Below are positions 7,963 to 16,775 of a DNA stretch of 64,000 nt, one piece after another. Made by a program: the position numbers and the translations under genes. Source of the stretch: Nocardiopsis potens DSM 45234 (lineage in GTDB: Bacteria > Actinomycetota > Actinomycetes > Streptosporangiales > Streptosporangiaceae); NCBI RefSeq assembly GCF_000341105.1, contig NZ_ANBB01000013.1, positions 62,001-126,000 on the forward strand, in the 5' to 3' direction. Numbering within the stretch: position 1 is the stretch's first letter; the number at the start of each line of letters is the position of its first letter. The notes beneath the pieces are model-generated. The model saw only the letters and a program-made list of their open reading frames with translations. It was not told where the DNA came from and did not search any database.

Positions 7963-8622
7963 TCAGGCGCGCAGGCCGCGGACGACCTCGTCGACGAGGC
8001 GGGCGAGGACCTCTTCGGGCTCGCCCCGGACCCGGCCGGCGCCCCCCTCGGCGTGCAGGTGCGCGGAGAGGGTGAAGGTCACCAGGCCGTGCAGGGTGGA
8101 CCAGGTGAGCAGGGTGAAGTCGGTGGGGTCGCCGGGGCGCACGGCGCCGTCGCGCTGGCCCTGGCCGATGGCCTCGGCCGCGGTGTCGAAGAGCCGCTCG
8201 GCGGCGGCGCGCAGCGCGGCGGCCTGCGGGGTGTCGCCGTGCTTCTGGGAGAGCACCCAGTCGCCGAACATCAGCCGGTACTGCCGCGGGTACTCCAGGG
8301 CGAAGGCGATGTAGGCGCGGCAGACCTCGCGGAGCGCGCCGGGGGCGTCCCCGGCGGTCCGGCCGGCCGCGGCGGCCCGGGCGCGCAGCAGGTCGAAGGA
8401 GCGGATCGCGACCGCGCGGAGCAGGTCCTCCTTGCCCTGGAAGTGCCGGTAGGGGGCGGTCCGCGAGACCCCGGCCCGGCGGCCGACCTCGCGCAGGGTG
8501 ACGGCCTCGGGGCCGCCCTCGCCCAGCAGCTCCCAGGCGGCGGCGAGCAGCCGCTCCCGGGTCGGCGGCCCGGCCCCGGCGACGGCCGAGTCCACCGGTT
8601 CAGGCCCCTGGGCTGCGATCAT
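7963..8622 (-). CDS. TetR family transcriptional regulator controlling the molybdenum hydroxylase
   Basis: 219-residue TetR repressor. The DNA-binding segment contains RERLLAAAWELLGEGGPEAVTLREVGRRAGVSR...APYRHFQGKEDLL in its first 70 residues, with the classic YRHF signature; the C-terminus is a TetR_C/WHG-type ligand domain (YPRQYRLMFGD). The start is taken as ATG 8622; GTG 8640 is an alternative. It is divergent from the oxidoreductase gene at 8707, and two identical-type palindromes (GTTGACnnnGTCAAC) lie in between, so it most likely represses that operon and itself. The ligand is probably the enzyme's aldehyde or heterocycle substrate (inference). Confidence 0.85.
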   Translation of the reverse strand: MIAAQGPEPVDSAVAGAGPPTRERLLAAAWELLGEGGPEAVTLREVGRRAGVSRTAPYRHFQGKEDLLRAVAIRSFDLLRARAAAAGRTAGDAPGALREVCRAYIAFALEYPRQYRLMFGDWVLSQKHGDTPQAAALRAAAERLFDTAAEAIGQGQRDGAVRPGDPTDFTLLTWSTLHGLVTFTLSAHLHAEGGAGRVRGEPEEVLARLVDEVVRGLRA

Positions 8623-8643
8623 GCGCCGACCGTAGGACACCCC

Positions 8644-8658
8644 GTTGACAGCGTCAAC
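8644..8658. promoter_or_regulatory. operator palindrome 1, TetR/molybdenum hydroxylase intergenic
   Basis: GTTGACAGCGTCAAC: 6-bp arms and a 3-base centre. The same pattern recurs 27 bp downstream. Confidence 0.75.
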
Positions 8659-8670
8659 TCGACGCCCTAG

Positions 8671-8685
8671 GTTGACGGTGTCAAC
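8671..8685. promoter_or_regulatory. operator palindrome 2, TetR/molybdenum hydroxylase intergenic
   Basis: GTTGACGGTGTCAAC, same arms as the first copy. It ends 10 bases before the GGGAGG ribosome site of the oxidoreductase, well placed to block transcription. Confidence 0.75.
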
Positions 8686-8706
8686 CTCGACCTCGGGAGG
8701 CACGCC

Positions 8707-11295
8707 TTGGACACCACCGTCAACGGCGAACCGGCCACCGCACCCGACCCCGACGCGCCCGCCGCCGGGCTGATCCGCGAGGGGCTCGGCCTCACCGGCA
8801 CCAAGGTCGCCTGCGGGCAGGGGGTCTGCGGCGCCTGCACCGTGCTGGTCGACGGCGAGCCCGCCGCCTCCTGCCTGCTGCCCTGCTCCGCGCTGGAGGG
8901 GCGCTCGGTCACCACCGTCGAGGGCCTCGGCGGCGACCACCCGGTGCAGCGCGCCTTCGCCGCGCACGACGCCCTGCAGTGCGGCTTCTGCACCCCGGGC
9001 TTCGTGGTGGAGGCCGCCGCCTTCACCGACCGCTGGCGCGCCGAGCACGGCGACACCGCCCCCGGGCGGGACGAGATCGCCGACGCGCTCGCCGGCCACC
9101 TCTGCCGCTGCGGCGCCTACCAGGGGATCTACGCCGCCGTCGCGGCCGCCTGCACCGGCGCCTTCGACGAGGACACCGGCGCCGAGCCGCCCCGGGCCGA
9201 GGCCGCGGAGAAGGTCACCGGCCGCGCCCGGTACGCCACCGACTCCTACCCGGAGGGGTACTGGGAGGCGGTGCTGGTCCGCTCCCCCGTCCCGCACGCC
9301 CGGGTCCGCTCCGTGGACACCGGGGCGCTGGCGGGCCTGGGGGCGGTCCACACCGACCTGCTCGGCGAGGACCGCACGGTGCGCTACACCGGCCGGCCGG
9401 TGCTGGCGGTGGCCGCCCCGACCAGGGCGGCGGCCCGCGCCGCGGCCGCCGCGGTCCGGATCGACTACGAGGAGCTCCCGGCCGCCCTCGACACCGAGCA
9501 GGCCGGCAAGCCCGGCGCGCCGCAGGTCTACCCCGACGCGAAGGCGCGCCGCGCCGCGCCGTCCAGCAACGAGGCCGCCGCGGTCCCCGCCCGCTGGCAG
9601 GGCAACGTCCGCGGCCCGGCCGGGCTGGGGTTCCGGCGCGGCACCGCCGTACGGCGGATCAACGAGGCGCACGCCCGCGGCGACCGGCTGCTGTTCGCCG
9701 CGGAGTTCAGCACCGCGGTGCAGGTGCACACCCCGCTCGAACCGCACGCCTGCACGGCCCGCTGGGACGGCGGCGAGCTGTACGTCGAGGCCTCCACCCA
9801 GACCGTCGACGGGCTGGCCCGGGCCGCCGCGCAGCGCTGGGGCCTGCCCCTGGACCGGGTGCACGTGCGCGCCCACCACGTCGGCGGCGGGTTCGGCGCC
9901 AAGGCCGGGCTGGGCCTGGAGACGGTCGCCGCGGTCGAGCTGGCCCGGCTGGCCGGGGCGCCGGTGCGGCTGGTGTTCGACCGGGCCGAGGAGCTCTCCG
10001 ACGCCGGGAACCGGCCGGGCACCCGCACCCGGCTGGCCATGCTCGCCGGCGCCGACGGCGGGCTGTCCGCGCTGACCGTGGACTCCTGGGGCGACGGCGG
10101 CGTCTCCATCGGCTCCAGCACCGCCGCGATGGCGATGCTGCTCTACGGCCGCTCGCCGCGCCGGGTGCGCGACCACGACGTGGTCACCAACCGGCCGCCG
10201 GGCTCGCCGTTCCGCGGCCCCAACGGCGCCCCGATGGCCTGGGCCCTGGAGCAGGCGGTGGACGAGCTCGCCGACCGGCTGGGCGAGGACCCGATCGCGC
10301 TCCGCCGCCGCTGGGACGGCAACCCCAAGCGGCGCGCCCTCTACGACACGGCCGCGGCCCTGCCGCTCTGGCGGGAGCGGCCCCGCGGCCCGCAGACCGG
10401 GCGGTTCCGGCGCGGGGTGGGGGTGGCCGCCTCCAACTGGCCCTACCTGCTGGACCCCAGCGCCCGGGTGGAGCTGGCGGTGGAGGACGGCCGGGTGGTG
10501 GCCCGCACCGCCACCCAGGACATCGGCACCGGGGTGCGCACCGTCATCGCCCGGGTGGTCCGCGAGGAGCTGGGGCTGGAGGCCGACCAGGTCCGGGTGG
10601 AGACCGGCGACAGCGGCCCGGTCCCGGGCCCCGGGGCGTTCGGCAGCCGCAGCACCACCTCGGTCGGCCCCGCCGCCCGCGACGCGGCCCGCTCGCTCGC
10701 CGCGGAGCTGGCCGGGCGCGGCGCCGGCGGCGCCCCGGTCACCCGGGAGGCGCTGAAGTCCGCCGAGGGGCTGCGGGTCACCGGCCGCCGCACCCGCGAC
10801 CGCCGCGGCCCGCTCACCCCGGCGGTGAACGGCGGGGTGGTCGCGGTCGGCCGCGGCCTGGCCGGGGCGCTGCACGTGATGGAGGTGGAGGTGGACACCC
10901 TCCTCGGGTCGGTGCGGCCGCTGCGCTGCTGGGCCGGGGTGGCCTCCGGGCGGATCTACGCCGAGCGGCCCGCCCGCAACCAGGCCGAGGGCGGCGTGGT
11001 GCAGGGCATCGGCTACGCCCTGTTCGAGCAGCGCGTCACCGACCCGGCCACCGGCGCGGTGCTCACCGACAACCTGGAGGACTACCGGATCCCCGGGATC
11101 GGCGACGTCCCCGACATCGACGTCCACTTCCACCGGGAGGGCTGGGAGCACGTGCCCGGCGGCGGCGTCGGCCTGGGCGAGGTCACCACCGTCGGGGTGG
11201 CGGCCTCGGTGGCCAACGCGGTCCGCGCCGCCACCGGCTGGCGCCCGCTGGACCTGCCCATCACCCCGGCCCGGCTGCTGGCGGGGATCGGGTGA
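8707..11295 (+). CDS. molybdenum hydroxylase: fused 2Fe-2S and molybdopterin subunits (xanthine/aldehyde oxidoreductase family)
   Basis: 862-residue cytoplasmic oxidoreductase. Start is TTG 8707 with GGGAGG upstream. Residues 1-150 hold both iron-sulfur clusters: ferredoxin-type Cys36, Cys41, Cys44, Cys56, then Cys92/Cys95 (CGFC) and Cys133/Cys135 (CRC). From about residue 160 the molybdopterin-binding domains follow (AEKVTGRARYATD, HHVGGGFGAKAG, RGPNGAPMAWALEQ), ending with GGGVGLGEV, whose Glu matches the catalytic base of this family. These enzymes hydroxylate aldehydes or N-heterocycles, passing electrons via Fe-S to FAD. Usually the small and large subunits are separate genes, or FAD sits between them in fused forms; here FeS-Mo are fused and FAD is the next gene. 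No signal peptide is seen. Substrate undetermined. Confidence 0.9.
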   Translation: MDTTVNGEPATAPDPDAPAAGLIREGLGLTGTKVACGQGVCGACTVLVDGEPAASCLLPCSALEGRSVTTVEGLGGDHPVQRAFAAHDALQCGFCTPGFVVEAAAFTDRWRAEHGDTAPGRDEIADALAGHLCRCGAYQGIYAAVAAACTGAFDEDTGAEPPRAEAAEKVTGRARYATDSYPEGYWEAVLVRSPVPHARVRSVDTGALAGLGAVHTDLLGEDRTVRYTGRPVLAVAAPTRAAARAAAAAVRIDYEELPAALDTEQAGKPGAPQVYPDAKARRAAPSSNEAAAVPARWQGNVRGPAGLGFRRGTAVRRINEAHARGDRLLFAAEFSTAVQVHTPLEPHACTARWDGGELYVEASTQTVDGLARAAAQRWGLPLDRVHVRAHHVGGGFGAKAGLGLETVAAVELARLAGAPVRLVFDRAEELSDAGNRPGTRTRLAMLAGADGGLSALTVDSWGDGGVSIGSSTAAMAMLLYGRSPRRVRDHDVVTNRPPGSPFRGPNGAPMAWALEQAVDELADRLGEDPIALRRRWDGNPKRRALYDTAAALPLWRERPRGPQTGRFRRGVGVAASNWPYLLDPSARVELAVEDGRVVARTATQDIGTGVRTVIARVVREELGLEADQVRVETGDSGPVPGPGAFGSRSTTSVGPAARDAARSLAAELAGRGAGGAPVTREALKSAEGLRVTGRRTRDRRGPLTPAVNGGVVAVGRGLAGALHVMEVEVDTLLGSVRPLRCWAGVASGRIYAERPARNQAEGGVVQGIGYALFEQRVTDPATGAVLTDNLEDYRIPGIGDVPDIDVHFHREGWEHVPGGGVGLGEVTTVGVAASVANAVRAATGWRPLDLPITPARLLAGIG

Positions 11296-11362
11296 GCCCC
11301 GAGCGCCCCCTCCGGCCGCCGGCCGGAGGCGCCCGCACCGAGCTTCGACGGAAGGATCCGCG

Positions 11363-12310
11363 ATGAGTGCACCGACCGACGTCGCCGCCGCGGCGGCCCT
11401 GCTGGAGCGCGGCGGGGAGGCCCGCGCGGGCGGCACCGACGTGATGGCCCGCGCGGCCACCGGGGCCGCGGCCGGCCCCTTCACCGACCTGGGCCGGGTG
11501 GCGGGGCTGCGCGGCATCGAGTGGGACGCCGAGGGGGCGGCGCGGATCGGGGCGACCACCACCGTCGCCCGGATCGCGGCCGACCCGGCGCTGCGCGAGG
11601 CCTACCCGGCGCTGACCGCGACCGCCGCCGCGCTGGCCACCCCGCAGATCCGCGCGGTGGGCACGATCGGCGGCAACCTGCTGCAGCGCAACCGCTGCTG
11701 GTACTTCCGCAACCCGGCGTTCTCCTGCCACCAGGACGGCGGCGAGGGCTGCCCGGCCCGGGAGGGCGACCACCGGCACGGCACCGTCTTCGACACCTCC
11801 CCCTGCGTGGCGCCGCATCCGTCGTCGCTGGCGGCGGCGCTGCTGGTCTACGGCGCCCGGGTGGAGGCGGTGCGGTCCGGTGAGACGTCGGTGCTGCCGG
11901 TCGCCGACCTCTACGACCCCGCCGACGGGGCCCGCGACCACGTGCTGGCCGCCGGGGACCTGCTGACCGCGGTGCTGCTGCCGCCGCCCGCGGCGGGCGA
12001 GACGGCGGCCTACCGGCGGGCCACCGCCCGCTCCCGCGCCGAGTGGCCGATGGTGGAGGCCGTCGCCCGGGTGGTGCGCGACGGCGGCCGGGTGGTCTCG
12101 GCGGCGGTCGCGGCCGGCGGCGTCGCCCGCGCCCCCGTCCGGCTGCCCGAGGTGGAGGCCGCCCTGGTCGGCGGGGCGGCGGACCCGTCCGCCGCCGCGG
12201 AGGCGGTGGCCGGCCTGCCGGGCCGCTGCTCGCCGCTGCCGGGCACCCGGTACAAGGCCGCTCTGCTCCGCGACACGGTCCGCGACGTCCTGGAGCGGGC
12301 CCTGGCCTGA
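11363..12310 (+). CDS. FAD-binding subunit of molybdenum hydroxylase, with Cys-rich insert
   Basis: 315-residue FAD-binding (PCMH/CO-dehydrogenase flavoprotein type) subunit that would take electrons from the Fe-S domains of the preceding gene, 67 bases upstream. FAD motifs are ARAGGTDVM (residues 20-28) and TIGGNLLQRNRCWYF (101-115). An insert carries Cys112, Cys122, Cys130 and Cys148, the arrangement seen in subunits such as E. coli PaoB (YagS) and 4-hydroxybenzoyl-CoA reductase beta, where it binds an extra 4Fe-4S cluster. So the complex probably has three Fe-S clusters plus FAD and Mo (inference). An operon with 8707-11295 is very likely. Confidence 0.88.
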   Translation: MSAPTDVAAAAALLERGGEARAGGTDVMARAATGAAAGPFTDLGRVAGLRGIEWDAEGAARIGATTTVARIAADPALREAYPALTATAAALATPQIRAVGTIGGNLLQRNRCWYFRNPAFSCHQDGGEGCPAREGDHRHGTVFDTSPCVAPHPSSLAAALLVYGARVEAVRSGETSVLPVADLYDPADGARDHVLAAGDLLTAVLLPPPAAGETAAYRRATARSRAEWPMVEAVARVVRDGGRVVSAAVAAGGVARAPVRLPEVEAALVGGAADPSAAAEAVAGLPGRCSPLPGTRYKAALLRDTVRDVLERALA

Positions 12311-12319
12311 CCGCCGCCG

Positions 12320-12358
12320 GGGCGGCGCGGGGGGATCGGTCTCCCCCGCGCCGCCCCG
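12320..12358. terminator. strong hairpin between convergent genes
   Basis: A 15-bp perfect G+C stem (12320-12334 with 12344-12358) around a 9-base loop, just after the FAD subunit stop and before the convergent sigma-partner gene. No T-run follows on either strand. Confidence 0.55.
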
Positions 12359-12378
12359 CGGACCGGCTCCGGGGCCGC

Positions 12379-13341
12379 TCAGCCGCCGGTCTCCCCCTGG
12401 TCGATCACCTGGCCGCCGCCGCCCATGAAGGGGTCGTCCGGCTCGTCGGTGAGGACCAGCTCGACCGAGCCGGAGAAGGGCCGGTAGAACACGGCCGCGA
12501 CGAGCAGGCCGCCGGGGACCTGGTCCGGTTCCAGCTCGGTCCGGGGCCGGCCCTCGCCCCTCTCGGGCTCCGGCGCCAGCCGGTTGAAGGCCTCCACCTC
12601 GAAGCCGGCGCCCGCCAGCCGCTCGCGGACCTCGGCGACCGGGCGGCCCACCAGGGCCCCGGTGTCGATGACCCCGATGGCGGAGGCGTCCTCCACCGGC
12701 GAGGAGCCGTCCCAGTACTCTCCGGGGGCGGCCTCCCTCGACACGTCGATCCTCACCGTGTCCCGGTAGTCCTTGGGGACCTTCAGCACCATGGGGCAGG
12801 AGTCCGGGGCACCGCACTCCGCCCCCGGGGCCAGCCGCACGCCGCGGCCCTCGGGCGGCCCGCTGTGCCAGGACACGCTCAGCAGCTCGAACCCGCCCTC
12901 CCCCGGCATCACGGGGACCAGGTTCAGCTCCACGTCGACCCCGTACTCGGCGAGCTCTTCGGAGTACTCGGCGGTGTCGGCCGTCGGGTCGACGATCTCG
13001 GCGATGATGTAGTGGTCGTCCTCGGTGATCTCCAGGGCGCGGGCCTCGCCGGGCCCGAAGAGGGGCAGCCGGTCGGCGCCCCCCGGGGCGAGCACCGCGG
13101 CTCCGAGCACGGCGGCGGCCGCCGCCGGGACGACGAAGGCGGTGCGGAGCAGGCGCCGCCGGGACCGGTTCGGAGCGGGCGCCGGAGGGGCGTGCTCCGC
13201 GCCTCCCGCGGCGTCCCGGGCGTCGGCCTCGACCAGGGCGAGGAGGCCGTCCGCGGAGGACGCGGCGGTCTCCGGCAGCCCGTCGATGCGGGGTTCGATG
13301 GCGCGCAGCGCGCGCCCGGTCTCGTCGTTCGTGTCCTTCAT
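12379..13341 (-). CDS. ECF-sigma-associated membrane protein with PASTA-like C-terminal segment
   Basis: 320 residues. A cytoplasmic N-terminus of about 60 residues, one membrane segment (AFVVPAAAAAVLGAAVLA near residues 68-85), then an extracytoplasmic domain. Near the C-terminus LVGRPVAEVRERLAGAGFEVE has the pattern of a PASTA repeat. The start ATG 13341 overlaps the sigma factor stop (ATGA), so the two are translationally coupled; the partner of an ECF sigma gene in this position is usually its anti-sigma or a co-regulated membrane protein (CU044_5270-like). No zinc-anti-sigma motif (HxxxCxxC) is seen, so anti-sigma activity is inference. Confidence 0.72.
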   Translation of the reverse strand: MKDTNDETGRALRAIEPRIDGLPETAASSADGLLALVEADARDAAGGAEHAPPAPAPNRSRRRLLRTAFVVPAAAAAVLGAAVLAPGGADRLPLFGPGEARALEITEDDHYIIAEIVDPTADTAEYSEELAEYGVDVELNLVPVMPGEGGFELLSVSWHSGPPEGRGVRLAPGAECGAPDSCPMVLKVPKDYRDTVRIDVSREAAPGEYWDGSSPVEDASAIGVIDTGALVGRPVAEVRERLAGAGFEVEAFNRLAPEPERGEGRPRTELEPDQVPGGLLVAAVFYRPFSGSVELVLTDEPDDPFMGGGGQVIDQGETGG

Positions 13342-13925
13342 CGGGTGCCTCCCAATCCGTAGGCGCGGACGGCGGTCAGCGGTTCCTCCGGGGTCTCCGG
13401 CGCGGACGCCAGCCCGGCGGCGTGCAGCGCCCTTCTGAACCGCTTGCGGGCGCGGTGCAGCCGGATGCGCGCGGCGTTGCGGGAGATCCCGAGGACGACG
13501 GCGATCTCGGCCGCCTCCAGCTCCTCCCACCCGGCCAGGGAGAGCAGTTCGCGGTCGGTCTCCGGGAGGGTGCGGAACACCCTGCCGATGTCGACCAGGT
13601 CGGCGCCGGCGGGCGGGGTGACGGTGGTGCCGGCCGTCTCCGCGCGCAGCCGCTCGGCCAGCCGGGTGCGGCGGCGCGTGCCCCGGCCCCGGTTGGCGAG
13701 CACGTTGCGGGCGACCCCGTAGAGCCAGGGGAGCCCCTGGTCGCCCGGGGGCAGCGCGTCGATGCGCTGCCAGGCGATGAGGAAGGTGTCGGCCACCGTG
13801 TCGGCGGCCTCGTCGGGGTGCCCGGTCCGGCGCAGCGCGTATCTGAGCAGGTCGTCGCGGTGGGCGGCGTAGGCCGCCTCGAAACGCTCGGCGTCCGGGG
13901 GCGGACTGGGGACGTCGGGGGGCAA
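13338..13925 (-). CDS. ECF RNA polymerase sigma factor
   Basis: 195 residues with region 2 (FEAAYAAHRDDLLRYALRRTGHPDEAADTVADTFLIAWQRID, residues about 14-55; GLPWLYGVARNVLAN) and region 4 (LPETDRELLSLAGWEELEAAEIAVVLGISRNAARIRLHRARKRFR), so a full-length extracytoplasmic-function sigma70. The predicted start is TTG 13925 with GAGG five bases upstream; no better start is in frame. It is first in a two-gene operon with the membrane protein at 12379-13341. An AAC-type autoregulatory promoter is not obvious upstream. Confidence 0.88.
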   Translation of the reverse strand: MPPDVPSPPPDAERFEAAYAAHRDDLLRYALRRTGHPDEAADTVADTFLIAWQRIDALPPGDQGLPWLYGVARNVLANRGRGTRRRTRLAERLRAETAGTTVTPPAGADLVDIGRVFRTLPETDRELLSLAGWEELEAAEIAVVLGISRNAARIRLHRARKRFRRALHAAGLASAPETPEEPLTAVRAYGLGGTR

Positions 13926-14309
13926 ATCGGCCTCTTTTCGGCGGGTGCGGTTCTCCGTCTTCCCCCCTCCATGTCCGGCTCGGCGGTCCGCGTTTCACCG
14001 GTCCCCCGGTTCCGCCGCGCTCCGGTCCCCGGCGGGCCGCGGGGGCGCCCGCCGTTTCGGGGCCGGCGTCTTGCTCCGGGACGTCCGCGCCGGGCGGGGA
14101 GGCCCTTGCCGGCGTGCCGGCGCCGTCCGGGGCCGCCGTCCTCCGCCGCTGCCGGCTGTTCCCCCGCCGGGCCCGGCGGTCTCGGGGGCGGCGGGCGGAG
14201 CCGGGCCTTCCGGAGGGCGCGGCCGCCCCGGCGCCGCTCCCCCGGGGGGCGTCCCCCGGCCGGTTCGGCGCTCCGGCCTGCGCGGTGCGGGGGCGCGGGC
14301 CGGCGCCGG
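13926..14309. other. non-coding gap upstream of the ECF sigma gene
   Basis: About 385 bases, very G+C-rich, between the sigma gene and the DUF2330 gene on the same strand. Presumably it carries the sigma promoter. I see no gene in it; the open frames are low-complexity Arg/Pro/Gly translations. Confidence 0.5.
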
Positions 14310-15389
14310 TCAGCCGGTGCGCGGGGCGGTGCGGGTCCTGCGGCGGCGGACCAGCAGCGCGGCGGCCGCCGCCGCGCCCGCGGCGAACAGGCCGGCGGCG
14401 ACCAGGAGCGGCCCGCCGGCGACGCCCAGGATGTAGACCGGGCGCGACACGGTGACGACCTCCCGGTAGGGCTCGTCGGAGGCCGCGGGGGCGAACCGGA
14501 AGTCGCCGGTGACCCGGGAGGGGTCGTCGATGTCGTGCTGGAGCACGGTGAGGTAGGCGCCGTCGCCGACCAGGTCGGCGGCGTCCGCGGAGGCCAGGTC
14601 GGCGGGGTCGACCGGGCCGGCGAAGTCGACCCGGGCCGGGACGTCGGCGGCCAGGGCGTCGGCGCGCTCCATCCGGTGCTCGCCGAGCAGGTAGAGGCGG
14701 ACCGACTGGGGGCGCTCCGCGGCACCGGTGAGCCGCATCGGGTAGACCGGCTCATCGGTCGCGAAGTCGGCGCGGAGCGGCTGCAGACCGCCCTGGAGCT
14801 CCTCCTCCCCGTCCGGGGCGAGGCGGACCGCGACGTAGTACCAGCCCTGCTCGACGTAGGGGGCCAGCAGCCGCTCGACCTCGGGCTCCAGTTCGAAGCC
14901 CTCCTCGTCCAGCCAGCCGGCCAGCGCGCCCTCGTCGGCGGCGCCGAGCACCGCGACGTCCAGCGGGCCCAGCCTGGAGCGCTCCAGCACGTCCACCCCG
15001 CCGGGGGCGCCGCCGGCCGCGTCGCCCGCCCCGTACAGCGAGAACAGGTCCTCGGGCCACCAGTCGTCGACCTGCACCCGCTCCGGGGCGGCGACCCGGT
15101 CCAGGTCGGCGAAGACCCCGCTCTCGCCGAGGGAGACCTCCGCGGGGGCGGGGGTGGGCAGCACCAGGGCCGCCTCGGGGGCGGTGCCGCTGAGTCCCAG
15201 CCGCATCAGCACGCTCTGCTCGCCGTCGCCGACGCGCACCACCGCCGCCTCGTCGGCGACCTCGGCCTCGGAGAGCAGGGCGCCGCAGGCGCAGGCCCAG
15301 GAGCCGGTGGCGGCGGGCAGGCCGAGCCCGCCGACCAGTGCCGCGGCCGCCGCGACCGCCGCGCGCGCCGCCCATCGCCGATACCCCAT
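14310..15389 (-). CDS. DUF2330 domain-containing membrane protein
   Basis: 359 residues: signal peptide (AAVAAAAALVGGLGLPAATGSWA), mature N-terminus CACGALL, a long extracytoplasmic domain, a single C-terminal membrane helix (VYILGVAGGPLLVAAGLFAAGAAAAAALLV, residues about 310-340) and a basic tail (RRRRTRT), i.e. a type I membrane protein facing outside. The CACG start after the signal peptide and the VLPTPAPAEVSLG segment are typical of DUF2330, whose role is unknown. A stand-alone gene; 920 bases separate it from the ligase gene upstream and about 385 from the sigma gene downstream. Confidence 0.8.
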   Translation of the reverse strand: MGYRRWAARAAVAAAAALVGGLGLPAATGSWACACGALLSEAEVADEAAVVRVGDGEQSVLMRLGLSGTAPEAALVLPTPAPAEVSLGESGVFADLDRVAAPERVQVDDWWPEDLFSLYGAGDAAGGAPGGVDVLERSRLGPLDVAVLGAADEGALAGWLDEEGFELEPEVERLLAPYVEQGWYYVAVRLAPDGEEELQGGLQPLRADFATDEPVYPMRLTGAAERPQSVRLYLLGEHRMERADALAADVPARVDFAGPVDPADLASADAADLVGDGAYLTVLQHDIDDPSRVTGDFRFAPAASDEPYREVVTVSRPVYILGVAGGPLLVAAGLFAAGAAAAAALLVRRRRTRTAPRTG

Positions 15390-15655
15390 GGCCCACCGCC
15401 GTTCCGCCGCCCCGCCGGGCCGTCCCGGCCCCGCCCGTCCGGGAGTGGGACGGCGCGCGGCCGCGGCCGGTTCCCCTCCGCCCCGGCGGCCGCGGGGCGC
15501 GCGGCCGGCCCGGGAGGCGCGGAGCGGGCGCTCCGCCGGGTCGGGGAGCGCCCGCCGGTGCGGGCCCGCGGGCCGGGGGCCGGGGGGCGCGCCGACGGGA
15601 AGGGCGGGGCGGACCGCGGCGGGCCCGGCGCGATCGCCGCGCCCCCGGGGTCCGC

Positions 15656-16705
15656 TCAGCCGCGGAGCAGCGCCTGGTGGGCCAGTTCCCGGCAGGTGAT
15701 GCCGAAGTCCATGCCGGCGGCCTGGAGGGCCATCGGGAACAGCGAGGTCTCGGTCATCCCTGGGGCGACGTTGGCCTCCAGGAAGACCACCCGCCCGGAG
15801 GGTTCGACGATCATGTCGGTGCGGGACAGGTCGCGCAGGCCCAGGGCGCGGTGCGCGGTGAGCGCGGCGTCCATGGCGGCGCGGGCGGCCGCCGCGTCCA
15901 GCCGGGCCGGCGCGAAGAACTCGGTGCGCCCGGCGGTGTAGCGGGCCGAGTAGTCGTAGACCCCGCCGTCCGGCACGATCTCCACCGGCGGCAGCGCCAC
16001 CGGGCCGTCGCCGGTGTCGAGCACGCCGACCGCGATCTCGGTGCCGTCGATGCGCTCCTCCACCATGGCGGTGTCGCCGTAGGCGAAGCTGCTGACCAGG
16101 GCGTTGGAGAGCTCGTCGGTGGTGGAGGCGGGGGCGGCGCCGAAGGCGGACCCGCCCTGGTCGGGCTTGACGAACAGCGGCAGGCCCAGCGCGGCGGCGA
16201 TCCGGTCGACCAGTTCGCGGGCGCCCAGGTCGCGGAAGGCGGTCTTGGGCAGGGTGACGCCGCGCGGGACCGCGACGCCCTCCGCGGCGACCAGGGACTT
16301 GGCGATGGGCTTGGAGAACGCGGCCCGGCAGGCGTCGGGGCGCGCCCCGACGTAGGGCACGCCGCTGGTCTCCAGCACCTCGCGGATGGCGCCGTCCTCG
16401 CCGGGGGCGCCGTGCAGCACCGGGAAGACGGCCTGCGGCGGGTCGGCGGCCAGCCGGCCCAGCAGGGCGGCGTCGACGTCGGCGGTCTGCACCTCGACGT
16501 CGAGGCGGCGCAGGGACTCCGCCACCCGGAGCCCGGAGCGCACGCTCACCTCGTGCTCGGGGGAGAGCCCGCCGGCGAGGACGAGGACCCGGTGCAGGTC
16601 GGCCACTGTTCTGCCCACTTTCTGTCGCGCCGCGCGCGCGGACGGCGCCGCCGTCCGCGCGGCACCGGAGGGCCCCGTGCCCTCCGGCCGGTGTACTGCT
16701 GTCAC
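15656..16705 (-). CDS. ddl: D-alanine--D-alanine ligase family ATP-grasp enzyme
   Basis: 349-residue cytoplasmic ligase joining two D-amino acids with ATP for peptidoglycan-type precursors. Motifs: VLAGGLSPEHEVS (family N-terminal signature), FPVLHGAPGEDG, the ATP-grasp loop KPDQGGSAFG, MVEERIDGTEIAVGVL, and RTDMIVEPSGRVVFLEANVAPGMTETSLFP (metal site Asp, Glu, Asn). Length after GTG 16618 (320 residues) matches the family better; GTG 16705 would add a 29-residue low-complexity tail, so the start is uncertain. It follows an aminotransferase gene by 70 bases on the same strand, away from any division or cell-wall cluster, which suggests a dedicated dipeptide or a second Ddl rather than housekeeping supply. 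Confidence 0.88.
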   Translation of the reverse strand: MTAVHRPEGTGPSGAARTAAPSARAARQKVGRTVADLHRVLVLAGGLSPEHEVSVRSGLRVAESLRRLDVEVQTADVDAALLGRLAADPPQAVFPVLHGAPGEDGAIREVLETSGVPYVGARPDACRAAFSKPIAKSLVAAEGVAVPRGVTLPKTAFRDLGARELVDRIAAALGLPLFVKPDQGGSAFGAAPASTTDELSNALVSSFAYGDTAMVEERIDGTEIAVGVLDTGDGPVALPPVEIVPDGGVYDYSARYTAGRTEFFAPARLDAAAARAAMDAALTAHRALGLRDLSRTDMIVEPSGRVVFLEANVAPGMTETSLFPMALQAAGMDFGITCRELAHQALLRG

Positions 16706-16775
16706 GTCTGGTTCCGCCTTCTCGGGGCCGGCCCCGGAGCCGGCGGCCCCGCCCGCCTTCTCCGGGCCCGGGCCG

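Noticed and set aside
8979-11366. 795-codon plus-strand frame inside the molybdenum hydroxylase
   Set aside because: Arg/Gly/Pro-rich shadow of the 8707 gene with no family motif.
8664-11562. Very long minus-strand frame joined upstream of the TetR gene (1199 codons in all)
   Set aside because: Its upstream two thirds are antisense to the molybdenum hydroxylase and low-complexity; only the 7963-8622 part is a real TetR.
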